A stretch of 31,707 nt of DNA from JAAYZQ01 sp041300865 (lineage in GTDB: Bacteria > Chloroflexota > Anaerolineae > JAAYZQ01), in contig JBFYTF010000095.1 in the NCBI GenBank assembly GCA_041300865.1, positions 1 to 31,707 of the forward strand, given 5' to 3'. Positions 9,746-16,577 of the stretch are shown piece by piece. The notes beneath the pieces are model-generated. The model saw only the letters and a program-made list of their open reading frames with translations, was not told where the DNA came from and did no database searches. Both the position numbers and the translations under genes were made by a program. Numbering within the stretch: position 1 is the first letter of the stretch; every line of letters starts with the position of its first letter.

Positions 9746-10027
9746 GTGGCAGTATTGCGTGACATCTCTCTGATATGGTTGATCTCCCTGGCCATCGTCA
9801 GCATCTTGCCCTTTACTGTCGCCGGCTTTTTTGCCATCAAGGGCATGCACAAGCTGCGCGGACTCGTGAAAGAGTACGCGCCCGTGGCCCAGGACAAGAC
9901 GCGCCTGGTGGCCACCAAGAGTGACGAGATCAGCCAGAAGATCGCCCAACCCTTTATCGTCGCCAGTGCCAAGGCGGCACAGGCCCGAACCTTGACCAGA
10001 GCCATCACCAGGAGGACCGAAACGTGA
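9746..10027 (+). CDS. Small single-span membrane protein, unknown function
   Basis: A 93-residue protein: one hydrophobic segment (about residues 7-31, ISLIWLISLAIVSILPF onward), then a basic, helical tail of about 60 residues rich in Lys, Arg and Ala. I do not recognise a family. The layout (short N-terminus, one span, cytoplasmic amphipathic helix) recalls small DUF948-like envelope proteins, but that is only a resemblance. The GTG start has GAGGAGG (9732-9738) with 7 nt spacing and lies just downstream of an extended -10 promoter. Its stop overlaps the start of the next small gene (GTGA, 10024-10027), so the two proteins are probably made together. Confidence 0.72.
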   Translation: MAVLRDISLIWLISLAIVSILPFTVAGFFAIKGMHKLRGLVKEYAPVAQDKTRLVATKSDEISQKIAQPFIVASAKAAQARTLTRAITRRTET

Positions 10028-10239
10028 ACCAACAACAGAAAATCGTCGTCGCCGGGGCCGTCCTTGGCGCAGTGCTTGGCGCTGCCGGAGGTTTTCTCTT
10101 CAGCCGGGGCGTCGAGGAGTCAGGCCGCAGGCTGGGAGACGTCTCGGCCCGGTCGTTGCCGACCGGTGACATCGTGCGCCTCGCCATCGGGATCATGGCC
10201 GTGCTGCGCAGCCTGGCGGAGCTGGGACAGAAGGCCTGA
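10024..10239 (+). CDS. Very small Gly/Ala-rich membrane-associated protein, unknown
   Basis: A 71-residue protein with a GxxxG-rich hydrophobic stretch at about residues 8-27 (VVAGAVLGAVLGAAGGFLF), like YtxH- or glycine-zipper-type proteins. A second, weaker hydrophobic segment (IVRLAIGIMAVLRSLAEL) follows. GTG 10024 overlaps the TGA of the upstream gene and has AGGAGG at 10010-10015. The coupled partner is also a tiny membrane protein, which suggests a two-component membrane complex. No enzymatic motif is visible. Confidence 0.65.
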   Translation: MNQQQKIVVAGAVLGAVLGAAGGFLFSRGVEESGRRLGDVSARSLPTGDIVRLAIGIMAVLRSLAELGQKA

Positions 10240-10292
10240 TCTTCCCCCGGAGCGGCAGCCTGCCGGCTTCAGGGCTGAGGCCGGACAGCGTT

Positions 10293-10321
10293 TTGACTCT
10301 GCTTCGGTTTGGGGCTACAAT
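10293..10321 (+). promoter_or_regulatory. Promoter of the nfnAB operon
   Basis: TTGACT at 10293-10298, a 17-nt spacer, TACAAT at 10316-10321: five of six matches in both elements. The predicted start is near 10328. Confidence 0.85.
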
Positions 10322-10335
10322 GTTGGCCGCAAAAG

Positions 10336-10357
10336 GGTGCTTCGGGGAAGAAGCACC
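10336..10357 (+). promoter_or_regulatory. 5' stem-loop in the nfnAB leader
   Basis: A perfect 8-bp stem, GGTGCTTC (10336-10343) with GAAGCACC (10350-10357), and a GGGGAA loop. It lies about 8 nt after the predicted transcription start and 17 nt before the Shine-Dalgarno AGGAGG (10374-10379). The position fits a 5' mRNA-stabilising hairpin. Confidence 0.5.
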
Positions 10358-10386
10358 GGAACAAGGAATGTTTAGGAGGCGTTACT

Positions 10387-11235
10387 GTGTACGAAATCCT
10401 GGCGAAAGAGAACCTGGGCCCAGTCACCAAGCTGTACGAGGTCCAGGCTCCTGTCGTGGCGCAAAAAGGGCGTGCCGGCCAGTTTGTCATTGTGCGCCTG
10501 ACAGAAGAAGGGGAGCGTATCCCCTTGACTATCGCCGACTATGACCGGGAGCGGGGAAGCATCACCCTTGTCGTCCAGGAGTTGGGCAAGACGACCATGG
10601 AGATGGGCACCCTCCCGGTCGGCGCACGCCTCGCCAGCGTCACAGGACCTCTGGGCATCCCCAGCGAGATCGAAAACTATGGCACCGTGTTGTGCGTGGG
10701 CGGCGGCGTGGGCATCGCGCCCGTCTTTCCCATTGCCCGCGACCTGAAAGAGGCCGGCAACACGGTGATTTCCATCATTGGCGCTCGCAACAAGGACCTG
10801 CTCTTCTGGCAGGAAAAAATGCGGTCCGTCAGCGACGAGCTCATCGTGTGCACTGACGATGGCTCTTGCGGTCTCCACGGGCTGGTCACGCTGCCTTTGA
10901 AGGAGCTCCTCGAGTCAGAGCGGCCCATCGATCACATCTGGTGTATTGGCCCGGCCATCATGATGAAGTTTGCCCTGCTGACCATCCAGCCCTTTGGAGT
11001 GCCGACGACCGTCAGCCTGAACTCGATCATGGTCGACGGCACGGGCATGTGCGGTGCCTGCCGCGTCGAGGTGGGCGGCCAGACACGCTTTGTCTGCGTC
11101 GACGGCCCGGAGTTCGACGGCCACCAGGTGGACTGGGACCAGCTCCTGGCGCGGCAGCGCATCTACCTGGAGCAGGAAAAGCAGGCCGTCGAGCGCTGGC
11201 ACCAGGAGTGCGAGTGCGGCGGACACGGACGATAG
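10387..11235 (+). CDS. nfnA: NfnA: NADH-dependent ferredoxin:NADP+ oxidoreductase small subunit
   Basis: A 282-residue flavoprotein (also annotated sulfide dehydrogenase / ferredoxin-NADP reductase subunit alpha). NfnAB couples exergonic NADPH oxidation to reduction of NAD+ and ferredoxin, or the reverse, by flavin-based electron bifurcation in the cytoplasm. The FAD/NAD reductase fold shows ERIPLTIADYD and VGGGVGIAPVFPIAR. The [2Fe-2S] site near residues 217-237 reads DGTGMCGAC then FVC: Asp replaces the first Cys of the PyrK-type motif, as in NfnA. GTG 10387 has AGGAGG (10374-10379) with 7 nt spacing; the frame is open upstream but that lies before or in the promoter and leader. nfnB follows after 14 nt. 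Confidence 0.88.
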   Translation: MYEILAKENLGPVTKLYEVQAPVVAQKGRAGQFVIVRLTEEGERIPLTIADYDRERGSITLVVQELGKTTMEMGTLPVGARLASVTGPLGIPSEIENYGTVLCVGGGVGIAPVFPIARDLKEAGNTVISIIGARNKDLLFWQEKMRSVSDELIVCTDDGSCGLHGLVTLPLKELLESERPIDHIWCIGPAIMMKFALLTIQPFGVPTTVSLNSIMVDGTGMCGACRVEVGGQTRFVCVDGPEFDGHQVDWDQLLARQRIYLEQEKQAVERWHQECECGGHGR

Positions 11236-11249
11236 GCGAGGAGACACTG

Positions 11250-12713
11250 ATGTCGGAAGAGCTTCGGTCCATGAGCCAGAGCGAACGGATGAAACTGCCG
11301 CGCCAGCCAATGCCCACGCAGCCGGCCGGCGAGCGAGCGCACAACTTTTCCGAAGTGGCTCTGGGTTACAGCGCTGAGGTGGCCGCCATCGAGGCTGCTC
11401 GCTGCCTGCAGTGCAAGCGGCCCAAGTGCGTCGATGGCTGTCCGGTGAACGTCTCAATCCCCGAATTCATCGACCGGCTTCGCGAGGGCGACATGCCCGG
11501 CGCCGTCCGTTCGCTAAAGGGCAACAACAGCCTGCCGGCCATCTGCGGCCGCGTCTGCCCTCAGGAAACCCAATGCGAGGCCTTGTGCGTGGTCGGCAAA
11601 AAGAACCAGCCCGTGGCCATCGGCCGCCTGGAGCGCTTTGTCGCCGACTGGGATCTGGGGCACCCGTCTCCGCCCCCCGAGCTGCCCCTGCCGTCTGGCA
11701 AGAGGGTGGCGGTCATCGGCTGTGGCCCGGCAGGCCTCACGTGTGCCGGCGATCTGGCGCGCTGCGGCCACCAGGTGACCATCTTTGAATCGCTGCACGC
11801 TCCCGGTGGTGTGCTCATTTATGGCATTCCGGAGTTCCGGCTGCCCAAGCACATCGTCCACGCCGAGGTCAACTATGTCCGGAGCCTGGGCGCTGAGCTG
11901 CGCCTGGATATGGTCATCGGCAAGACGTACACGCTCGACGAGCTGTTGAACGAGCAGGGGTACGACGCCATCTTCCTCGGGACCGGGGCAGGCCTGCCCA
12001 TGTTCATGCACATCCCCGGCGAAAACTATAACGGGGTGCTGTCGGCCAACGAGTTCCTGACGCGCACCAACCTGATGAAGGCCTACCTCTTTCCCGAATG
12101 GGACACGCCGGTCAAGGTGGGCGCCAAGGTTGCCGTCGTCGGCGCCGGCAACGTGGCCATGGACGCGGCCCGCTGCGCCCTGCGCCTGGGCGCCGCCGAG
12201 GTGCACATTGTGTACCGCCGCTCCAGCGAAGAGGTTCCTGCCCGCGCGGAAGAGGTTCACCACGCCGAAGAAGAAGGGATTATCTTTGACTTCTTGACCA
12301 ATCCCATCGAGGTCTATGGCGATCAAAAGGGCTGGGTGCGCGGCATGCGCTGCATCCGCATGCAGCTGGGTGAGCCCGACGCCAGCGGCCGGCGCCGCCC
12401 CCTGCCTATCGAAGGCTCCGAGTTCGACATGGACGTGGACATGGTTGTCATGGCCTTGGGCACGCGGCCTAACCCCCTGGTCTTTACCGAGTCCGGCGGG
12501 CTGGAGCGTACCCGCCACGGCACCGTCGTAGCCGACGAAAAGACGGGCAAGACGACAAAGGATCGCGTTTGGGCGGGCGGCGACATCGTGACCGGCGCCG
12601 CCACGGTCATCTCGGCCATGGGCGCCGGCAAGGCTGCCGCCGCCGATATCGACCGCTTCCTGCGCGGCGAGGCGGTCGCCGAGGCTGCTCAGGCGGTCGC
12701 TGCCGGCGCCTGA
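11250..12713 (+). CDS. nfnB: NfnB: NADPH-binding large subunit of ferredoxin/NADH/NADPH transhydrogenase
   Basis: A 487-residue subunit related to the small subunit of glutamate synthase (often annotated gltA/gltD-like). With NfnA it forms the bifurcating transhydrogenase; NfnB carries the bifurcating FAD, the NADPH site and two [4Fe-4S] clusters. Cluster motifs lie in the N-terminus: CLQCKRPKCVDGCP from about residue 52 and ICGRVCPQETQCEALC from about 91. The FAD dinucleotide fold is VIGCGPAGL and the NADPH fold is VVGAGNVAMDAAR. A C-terminal GGDIVTGAATVISAMGAGK closes the FAD domain. No large glutamate synthase subunit is adjacent, while nfnA is, so NfnB is preferred over GltD. ATG 11250 has GAGGAG just upstream, and a strong terminator follows. 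Confidence 0.88.
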   Translation: MSEELRSMSQSERMKLPRQPMPTQPAGERAHNFSEVALGYSAEVAAIEAARCLQCKRPKCVDGCPVNVSIPEFIDRLREGDMPGAVRSLKGNNSLPAICGRVCPQETQCEALCVVGKKNQPVAIGRLERFVADWDLGHPSPPPELPLPSGKRVAVIGCGPAGLTCAGDLARCGHQVTIFESLHAPGGVLIYGIPEFRLPKHIVHAEVNYVRSLGAELRLDMVIGKTYTLDELLNEQGYDAIFLGTGAGLPMFMHIPGENYNGVLSANEFLTRTNLMKAYLFPEWDTPVKVGAKVAVVGAGNVAMDAARCALRLGAAEVHIVYRRSSEEVPARAEEVHHAEEEGIIFDFLTNPIEVYGDQKGWVRGMRCIRMQLGEPDASGRRRPLPIEGSEFDMDVDMVVMALGTRPNPLVFTESGGLERTRHGTVVADEKTGKTTKDRVWAGGDIVTGAATVISAMGAGKAAAADIDRFLRGEAVAEAAQAVAAGA

Positions 12714-12732
12714 TAACCCCTGCTTGTCCTGC

Positions 12733-12765
12733 CCCCCCGGCTGCCCACGCCGGGGGGTTTGTTTT
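12733..12765 (+). terminator. Rho-independent terminator after nfnAB
   Basis: A perfect 9-bp GC stem, CCCCCCGGC (12733-12741) with GCCGGGGGG (12749-12757), a 7-nt loop, then TTTGTTTT (12758-12765). It lies 19 nt after the nfnB stop. Confidence 0.92.
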
Positions 12766-12777
12766 GTCCCCTGCCGC

Positions 12778-12830
12778 AACCTCCCGCTCGCTGCGGGGCG
12801 AGGGCCGGGGTAACGGCCCTCCTCGCCGCT
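12778..12830. repeat. REP-like imperfect palindrome in intergenic region
   Basis: In the 306-nt gap between nfnB and the lipoprotein gene, GCGGGGCGAGGGCC and GGCCCTCCTCGCCGC form an imperfect hairpin around TAAC, preceded by CCTCCCGCTCGCT. The 'gcgagggccgggg' wording resembles short extragenic palindromes scattered in GC-rich bacterial genomes. Only one copy is visible, so repeat status is inferred. Confidence 0.35.
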
Positions 12831-12858
12831 TGTGTTTTTTGACAGGCCGTGCTATAAT
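12830..12858 (+). promoter_or_regulatory. Promoter of the PA14 lipoprotein gene
   Basis: A perfect -10 TATAAT at 12853-12858 with TTGTGT at 12830-12835, 17 nt apart. The start near 12865 gives a leader of about 155 nt before ATG 13020. Confidence 0.65.
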
Positions 12859-12965
12859 TATTCTACCTTGGCAGCGCAGTCGCTGCTTCCACTCACCTGA
12901 CGTACGCGTTTCAATTCGAGAGCCCATCTGTATTGCCGACTGGCGCTGCCTGGTGGTTATTCCAG

Positions 12966-13006
12966 CCGGCTGCACTCCCGTCTGCAGCCGGGCCTGGCTC
13001 CCAGGC
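12966..13006 (+). promoter_or_regulatory. Tandem hairpins at the end of a long mRNA leader
   Basis: Two perfect stems lie side by side: CCGGCTGCA (12966-12974) with TGCAGCCGG (12983-12991), then GCCTGG (12992-12997) with CCAGGC (13001-13006). Four nucleotides later comes the Shine-Dalgarno GGAGG (13011-13015). The stems abut with no gap. They could stack and set access to the ribosome-binding site. Confidence 0.5.
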
Positions 13007-13019
13007 AAAAGGAGGATGA

Positions 13020-15602
13020 ATGACGACCAACCGCTCTTACCTGTTTCGCGTCGCCGCGCTCGCGGCGGTGCTTTTGACCCTGGCCGGCTGCTCTATTCTG
13101 CCGCGGGAAACGCCCACCCCCGGGGCAGCTCTGACGTTCACGCCCTCGCCCACCACCAGCCCCACAGCCGGCGTCCAGGCCACGGCCACGGAGCCGCCCA
13201 CGGTCCAGCCCGGCGACACCGCAGAGCCCACCGGCACACCCCCGCCGACAGAAGGGGCGACCGTCACGGCGCCCACGGCGACGGCGACGTCTACGCAGGC
13301 ACCGCAGGCACCCACTGCCACGTCTACGCAGGCACCGCAGGCGCCCACCGCCACGTCGCAGCCCACCAACACCGGCGTTCCCCCCAGCCCCACGGCGCGC
13401 CCGACGAATACGCCGGTCCCGCCCAGCCCCACGGCGCGCCCGACGAATACTCCCCCGCCGCCGGCCATCACCGACTGGCGAGGCGAGTACTTTGACGACC
13501 GGTCCCTCCAACCGCCGCCCGTCGTGGTGCGCAACGACCGAGTGGTGGACTTTCAGTGGGCTGCCGGCCAGTCGCCGGCACCCGGTATCCCCAGCGAAAA
13601 CTATTCCGCACGCTGGAGCCGCGACTGGAACTTTGATACTGGGAACTATCGCTTCCAGCTTATCGTCGACGATGGCGCCCGGCTGTGGGTCGGCGGGAAC
13701 CTGATCATCGATGCCTGGTCCGATGGCGCACCCCGCGAGTACTCTGCCACCCTTTACCTGCAGGGCCAGGTGCCCATCCGGCTCGAGTACTATAACCACC
13801 TGGGCAGCGGCCGCGCCCGGCTCAACTGGGATCGGGTGACCAGCTATCCCGACTGGTTGGGCAGCTACTACAAGGGCACCGATCTCACCGGCCTGCCCTA
13901 CTTCCAGCGCAACGACCCCAGCATCGACTTTAACTGGGGCGCCGGCGCACCCCGCTCCGATATGCCGGCCGACAACTTTTCCGTGCGTTGGTCGCGACGG
14001 GTGAACCTGGATCGCGCCGGCAACTATCGCTTCCAGATCGCGGCCGACGACGGCGTTCGCTTCTGGGTAGACGGCCGCCTGGTGGTCGACGACTGGACCG
14101 ATGGCTATAAGGAGCGCGATATAAGCCTCAGCCTCACGGCGGGCGGACACGACCTGCGCCTGGACTATTACGAGCGCCTGGGTGGCGCCCTCATCCGCCT
14201 GAGCATCACCTACGTCACGGCGCCGGCGACGGCCACCTCTACCGTCACGGCGACGCCTACGGCCACGGCCACTCGCCAGCCACCGACGGCAACCTTCACC
14301 CCGACGGCCACTCGCCAGCCACCGACGGCAACCTTTACCCCAACGGCCACGGGCCAGCCGCCCACCGCCACCTTCACGCCGACGGCCACGGGCCAGCCAC
14401 CCACCGCCACCTTCACGCCGACGCCGCAGCCGCCTACCTCGCCGCCGCCCCTCCGGCCGGATATCACCCTCCAGGCCATCCAGGGTGAGGAGAACAGGGC
14501 GCTGCGGGTGACGGGCACCGGCTGGCCGGCCAATACCCCCGTGGATCTGTTCCTCAACCGCATCATGCCCGAGGGTGAGCTCATGACGAACGTGGGCCAG
14601 GTAACCACGGGCTCCCAGGGCAACTTTGTGACCAGGGTCGATCTGCTGCCGCTGCAAGAGCTGAGGCGAGCTCAAAGCCTCCAGATCGTGGCGCGCACGC
14701 CCGACGGCGCTTACGAAGCCCGGGCAACTATCCAAGTCTTTGGCGGTCTGCTCCCGACACCGGGGGCGCCGCCCGTGGTGGTCACGCCCGGGGGCGGCAT
14801 GGGTGGCATTGGGTCGCCCGTTCCCTTCAGGCCCATGCGTGCCACGGCGGAGCGCTTTGCCTTGACGGAGCCGACCTACCTGGTCCTTGACAGCGCCGAG
14901 GCCTGGGCACAGTACTTTGGCTCCGAGCCGCCACCGGGCGATCCTCGCGTGAACTGGGAACGCGAGTATGTCGTGGGGGCCTTCCTGGGCGCGCAGCCGC
15001 CCAATGTCAGCGCCGATGTCGCCGCGGTAACCGCCAGGGACGGCACCATCGTGGTGCGGCTCTCCTCGCCCGTAGCCGCGACCCCCGTCGAGGGCCAGCA
15101 GAACGTCGCCCGCTCCTTCATCCGCATTGAGCGGGCTGAGGTCGAGCGCGTGCTGGGCGGGGCGGCCGAGCCTAGCTTCGCCTTCGTAGATGCCGGCGGC
15201 GCCTTGCTGGCCCAGGGTACGCCCGGTGCCGAGCCCCTGGGATCCGGAATGAGCCTGCGGTCGGCACCCGCACCGTCGGAGCCTGGCGCCCTGGCTCTGC
15301 CAGGCGAGAGCGCTGAGCAAACACCCGAGGCCCAGGCACTCAAAGAGGCACCCGCTGAGGTGCCGGAAGAGGCACCTGCCGAGGTACCGGAAGAGGCACC
15401 TGCCGAGGTACCGGACGAGCTACCGGACGAGGCACCCGCTGAGGAGGACGTGCCCGAGGCGGCTACCGAAGCTGAGACGGAGGCACAACCGGCGCCTCGC
15501 ACTGCCGCCCTGGGCTGGGTGGTCCTGGCCGTCTGGGCCATCGCCATCGCTGCCCTCGCCGCGGGCGCCTACCTTCTGATCCGGCACCTACGGCGTAGCT
15601 AA
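13020..15602 (+). CDS. Large surface lipoprotein with two PA14-type domains and a PrcB-like domain
   Basis: An 860-residue exported protein. The signal peptide ends in a lipobox, LAGC, with Cys at residue 24. A Thr/Pro-rich low-complexity stalk follows to about residue 150. Two PA14-type beta-sandwich domains come next (about 151-275 and 276-400), with DDGARLWVGG and DDGVRFWVDG. A second Thr/Pro stalk of four 13-residue repeats, a beta-rich domain (about 480-580), and a domain resembling protease-complex PrcB (REYVVGAFLG, about 610-735) follow. A Glu/Pro/Ala repeat and a C-terminal membrane span ending in Arg-Arg-Ser end the chain. PA14 domains usually bind carbohydrate; ligand and role here are unknown. 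Having both a lipid anchor and a C-terminal span is unusual. ATG 13020 has AGGAGG at 13010-13015. Confidence 0.82.
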   Translation: MTTNRSYLFRVAALAAVLLTLAGCSILPRETPTPGAALTFTPSPTTSPTAGVQATATEPPTVQPGDTAEPTGTPPPTEGATVTAPTATATSTQAPQAPTATSTQAPQAPTATSQPTNTGVPPSPTARPTNTPVPPSPTARPTNTPPPPAITDWRGEYFDDRSLQPPPVVVRNDRVVDFQWAAGQSPAPGIPSENYSARWSRDWNFDTGNYRFQLIVDDGARLWVGGNLIIDAWSDGAPREYSATLYLQGQVPIRLEYYNHLGSGRARLNWDRVTSYPDWLGSYYKGTDLTGLPYFQRNDPSIDFNWGAGAPRSDMPADNFSVRWSRRVNLDRAGNYRFQIAADDGVRFWVDGRLVVDDWTDGYKERDISLSLTAGGHDLRLDYYERLGGALIRLSITYVTAPATATSTVTATPTATATRQPPTATFTPTATRQPPTATFTPTATGQPPTATFTPTATGQPPTATFTPTPQPPTSPPPLRPDITLQAIQGEENRALRVTGTGWPANTPVDLFLNRIMPEGELMTNVGQVTTGSQGNFVTRVDLLPLQELRRAQSLQIVARTPDGAYEARATIQVFGGLLPTPGAPPVVVTPGGGMGGIGSPVPFRPMRATAERFALTEPTYLVLDSAEAWAQYFGSEPPPGDPRVNWEREYVVGAFLGAQPPNVSADVAAVTARDGTIVVRLSSPVAATPVEGQQNVARSFIRIERAEVERVLGGAAEPSFAFVDAGGALLAQGTPGAEPLGSGMSLRSAPAPSEPGALALPGESAEQTPEAQALKEAPAEVPEEAPAEVPEEAPAEVPDELPDEAPAEEDVPEAATEAETEAQPAPRTAALGWVVLAVWAIAIAALAAGAYLLIRHLRRS
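14271..14426 (+). repeat. Four in-frame 39-bp tandem repeats (13-residue Thr/Pro repeat)
   Basis: Four consecutive 39-bp units encode TRQPPTATFTPTA twice and TGQPPTATFTPTA/P twice, forming a stalk in the PA14 lipoprotein. Copies 1 and 2 are nearly identical, as are 3 and 4. That suggests duplication of a two-unit block and possible copy-number variation between strains. Confidence 0.9.
15345..15416 (+). repeat. Three in-frame 24-bp tandem repeats (EAPAEVPE)
   Basis: Three 24-bp units encode EAPAEVPE in the acidic linker before the C-terminal membrane span. Units 2 and 3 differ by one base. Diverged copies (ELPDEAPAEEDVPE) follow. Confidence 0.88.
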
Positions 15603-15606
15603 GTGC

Positions 15607-15641
15607 CAGGCCGGCCCGGCTGTGATCGCCTGGCCGGCCTG
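15607..15641. terminator. Hairpin between convergent genes
   Basis: A perfect 10-bp stem, CAGGCCGGCC (15607-15616) with GGCCGGCCTG (15632-15641), and a 15-nt loop. It lies just after the lipoprotein stop and before the convergent minus-strand gene. It has no T-tract, so it may be a weak or factor-dependent terminator. Confidence 0.45.
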
Positions 15642-15723
15642 CTCTCTCACCGTACCCGCTTGCAGTGCGTGACGCGAAGCGATCGCGCCTCCTCCGCTTG
15701 GCGTGCTCGCGCGGGCGCTCCGG

Positions 15724-16572
15724 CTAGAACCAACGCCCCTGGAGCTCCTCAAGCGTGCCGTCCTCGCGCATGTCGAGAAGTACGCGGTTGATCTCGGACA
15801 ACAGGCGAAAGCTGTCGGGGCGCACGGGGATCACATAGTTTACGTCGGCCAGGGGCTCGCCGGCGATGCGCAGCCCCTGGCAGTCGCGCATGTAGGCCAG
15901 CGCGGCGATGCGGTCTACCAACGCTACCTCGACTTCGCCGGCCTGCAAGGCCGCCAGGGCGGCGGGCGCCGAGTCGTAGCGCCGCAAGCTCAAGCCCTGC
16001 AGCAGGGCGCGCTGCCGGCTATCGCCCTCAGGCACGAACCCCCACTCGACAGCCACAACCCGGTCTGCCAGGTCCGCCGGTGTGGCCAGACGATCGTCCC
16101 CCTCGGCGGTGACCATCACCTGCCCGGCGTTAAAATAGGCCACGGAGAAAGCCACGTCCTGCGTGCGCAGCGGCTCGTAGGGCAGGGCCGAGAGGACGGC
16201 GTCGCAGCGGCCGGCAAGCAGGGCATCGTACAGGCCGTCAAAGCCCACGGTCACGATCCGGGCCTCGACCCCGGGCGCCAGGCGTGCGGCCATGAGCCGG
16301 GCCAGGTCTATGTCAAAGCCCTGGATCTCGCCCGTACCCTCCTGCAGCGACTCGAAGGGCGGCCAGCTCGGATCGGTGCAGACCGCCAGCACGCCGCTGT
16401 CCACCACCCGCTCCCAGGTAGAATCCACGGCCTCGGGAAGGGCTTGCCACAGGAACCACACAACCACGGCGGCAAGGGCCAGAAACAGGCCCGCCAGGCA
16501 GCCCCACCGGACCTGCCGGCGTGTGCGCCTGTGCAGGTGGTGTTGGCCCCCGGTCAGGTTCTCGGCTCCCAT
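15724..16572 (-). CDS. Family 3 extracellular solute-binding protein, membrane-anchored
   Basis: A 282-residue periplasmic-binding-protein fold of the amino-acid type (SBP_bac_3), which captures a small polar ligand outside the cell. The family opening is clear: DSGVLAVCTDPSWPPFE, then GEIQGFDIDLARLMAARL, and GRCDAVLSALPYE. It has a short basic N-terminus and one span (WGCLAGLFLALAAVVVWFLW) without a lipobox Cys, so it is probably tethered by an uncleaved anchor. No ABC permease or ATPase gene is adjacent, so it may work with distant components or as a sensor. ATG 16572 is chosen; GTG at 16575, one codon upstream, is equally possible given GAGGAG 8 nt before it. It follows the hydrolase gene by 5 nt. 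Confidence 0.85.
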   Translation of the reverse strand: MGAENLTGGQHHLHRRTRRQVRWGCLAGLFLALAAVVVWFLWQALPEAVDSTWERVVDSGVLAVCTDPSWPPFESLQEGTGEIQGFDIDLARLMAARLAPGVEARIVTVGFDGLYDALLAGRCDAVLSALPYEPLRTQDVAFSVAYFNAGQVMVTAEGDDRLATPADLADRVVAVEWGFVPEGDSRQRALLQGLSLRRYDSAPAALAALQAGEVEVALVDRIAALAYMRDCQGLRIAGEPLADVNYVIPVRPDSFRLLSEINRVLLDMREDGTLEELQGRWF

Positions 16573-16577
16573 CACGC

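Noticed and set aside
11250..12713. Glutamate synthase small subunit (gltD) as the identity of nfnB
   Set aside because: No large glutamate synthase subunit is present, and the gene directly follows an nfnA with the Asp-Cys3 cluster motif, which fixes it as the bifurcating transhydrogenase.
12839..12858. Perfect TTGACA upstream of TATAAT in the lipoprotein promoter region
   Set aside because: The spacing is only 8 nt, too short for sigma-70. TTGTGT at 12830-12835 with 17 nt spacing is a better fit.
14271..14426. Regular repeats that might suggest a CRISPR array
   Set aside because: The units are contiguous with no unique spacers, are multiples of three and encode a Thr/Pro stalk in a well-supported gene.
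12957..15320. Long open frame on the minus strand opposite the PA14 lipoprotein gene
   Set aside because: It is a by-product of GC-rich codon use in the plus-strand gene. It has no family motif, is Gly/Arg-rich and has no ribosome-binding site, while the plus strand has a lipobox, clear domains and a promoter.
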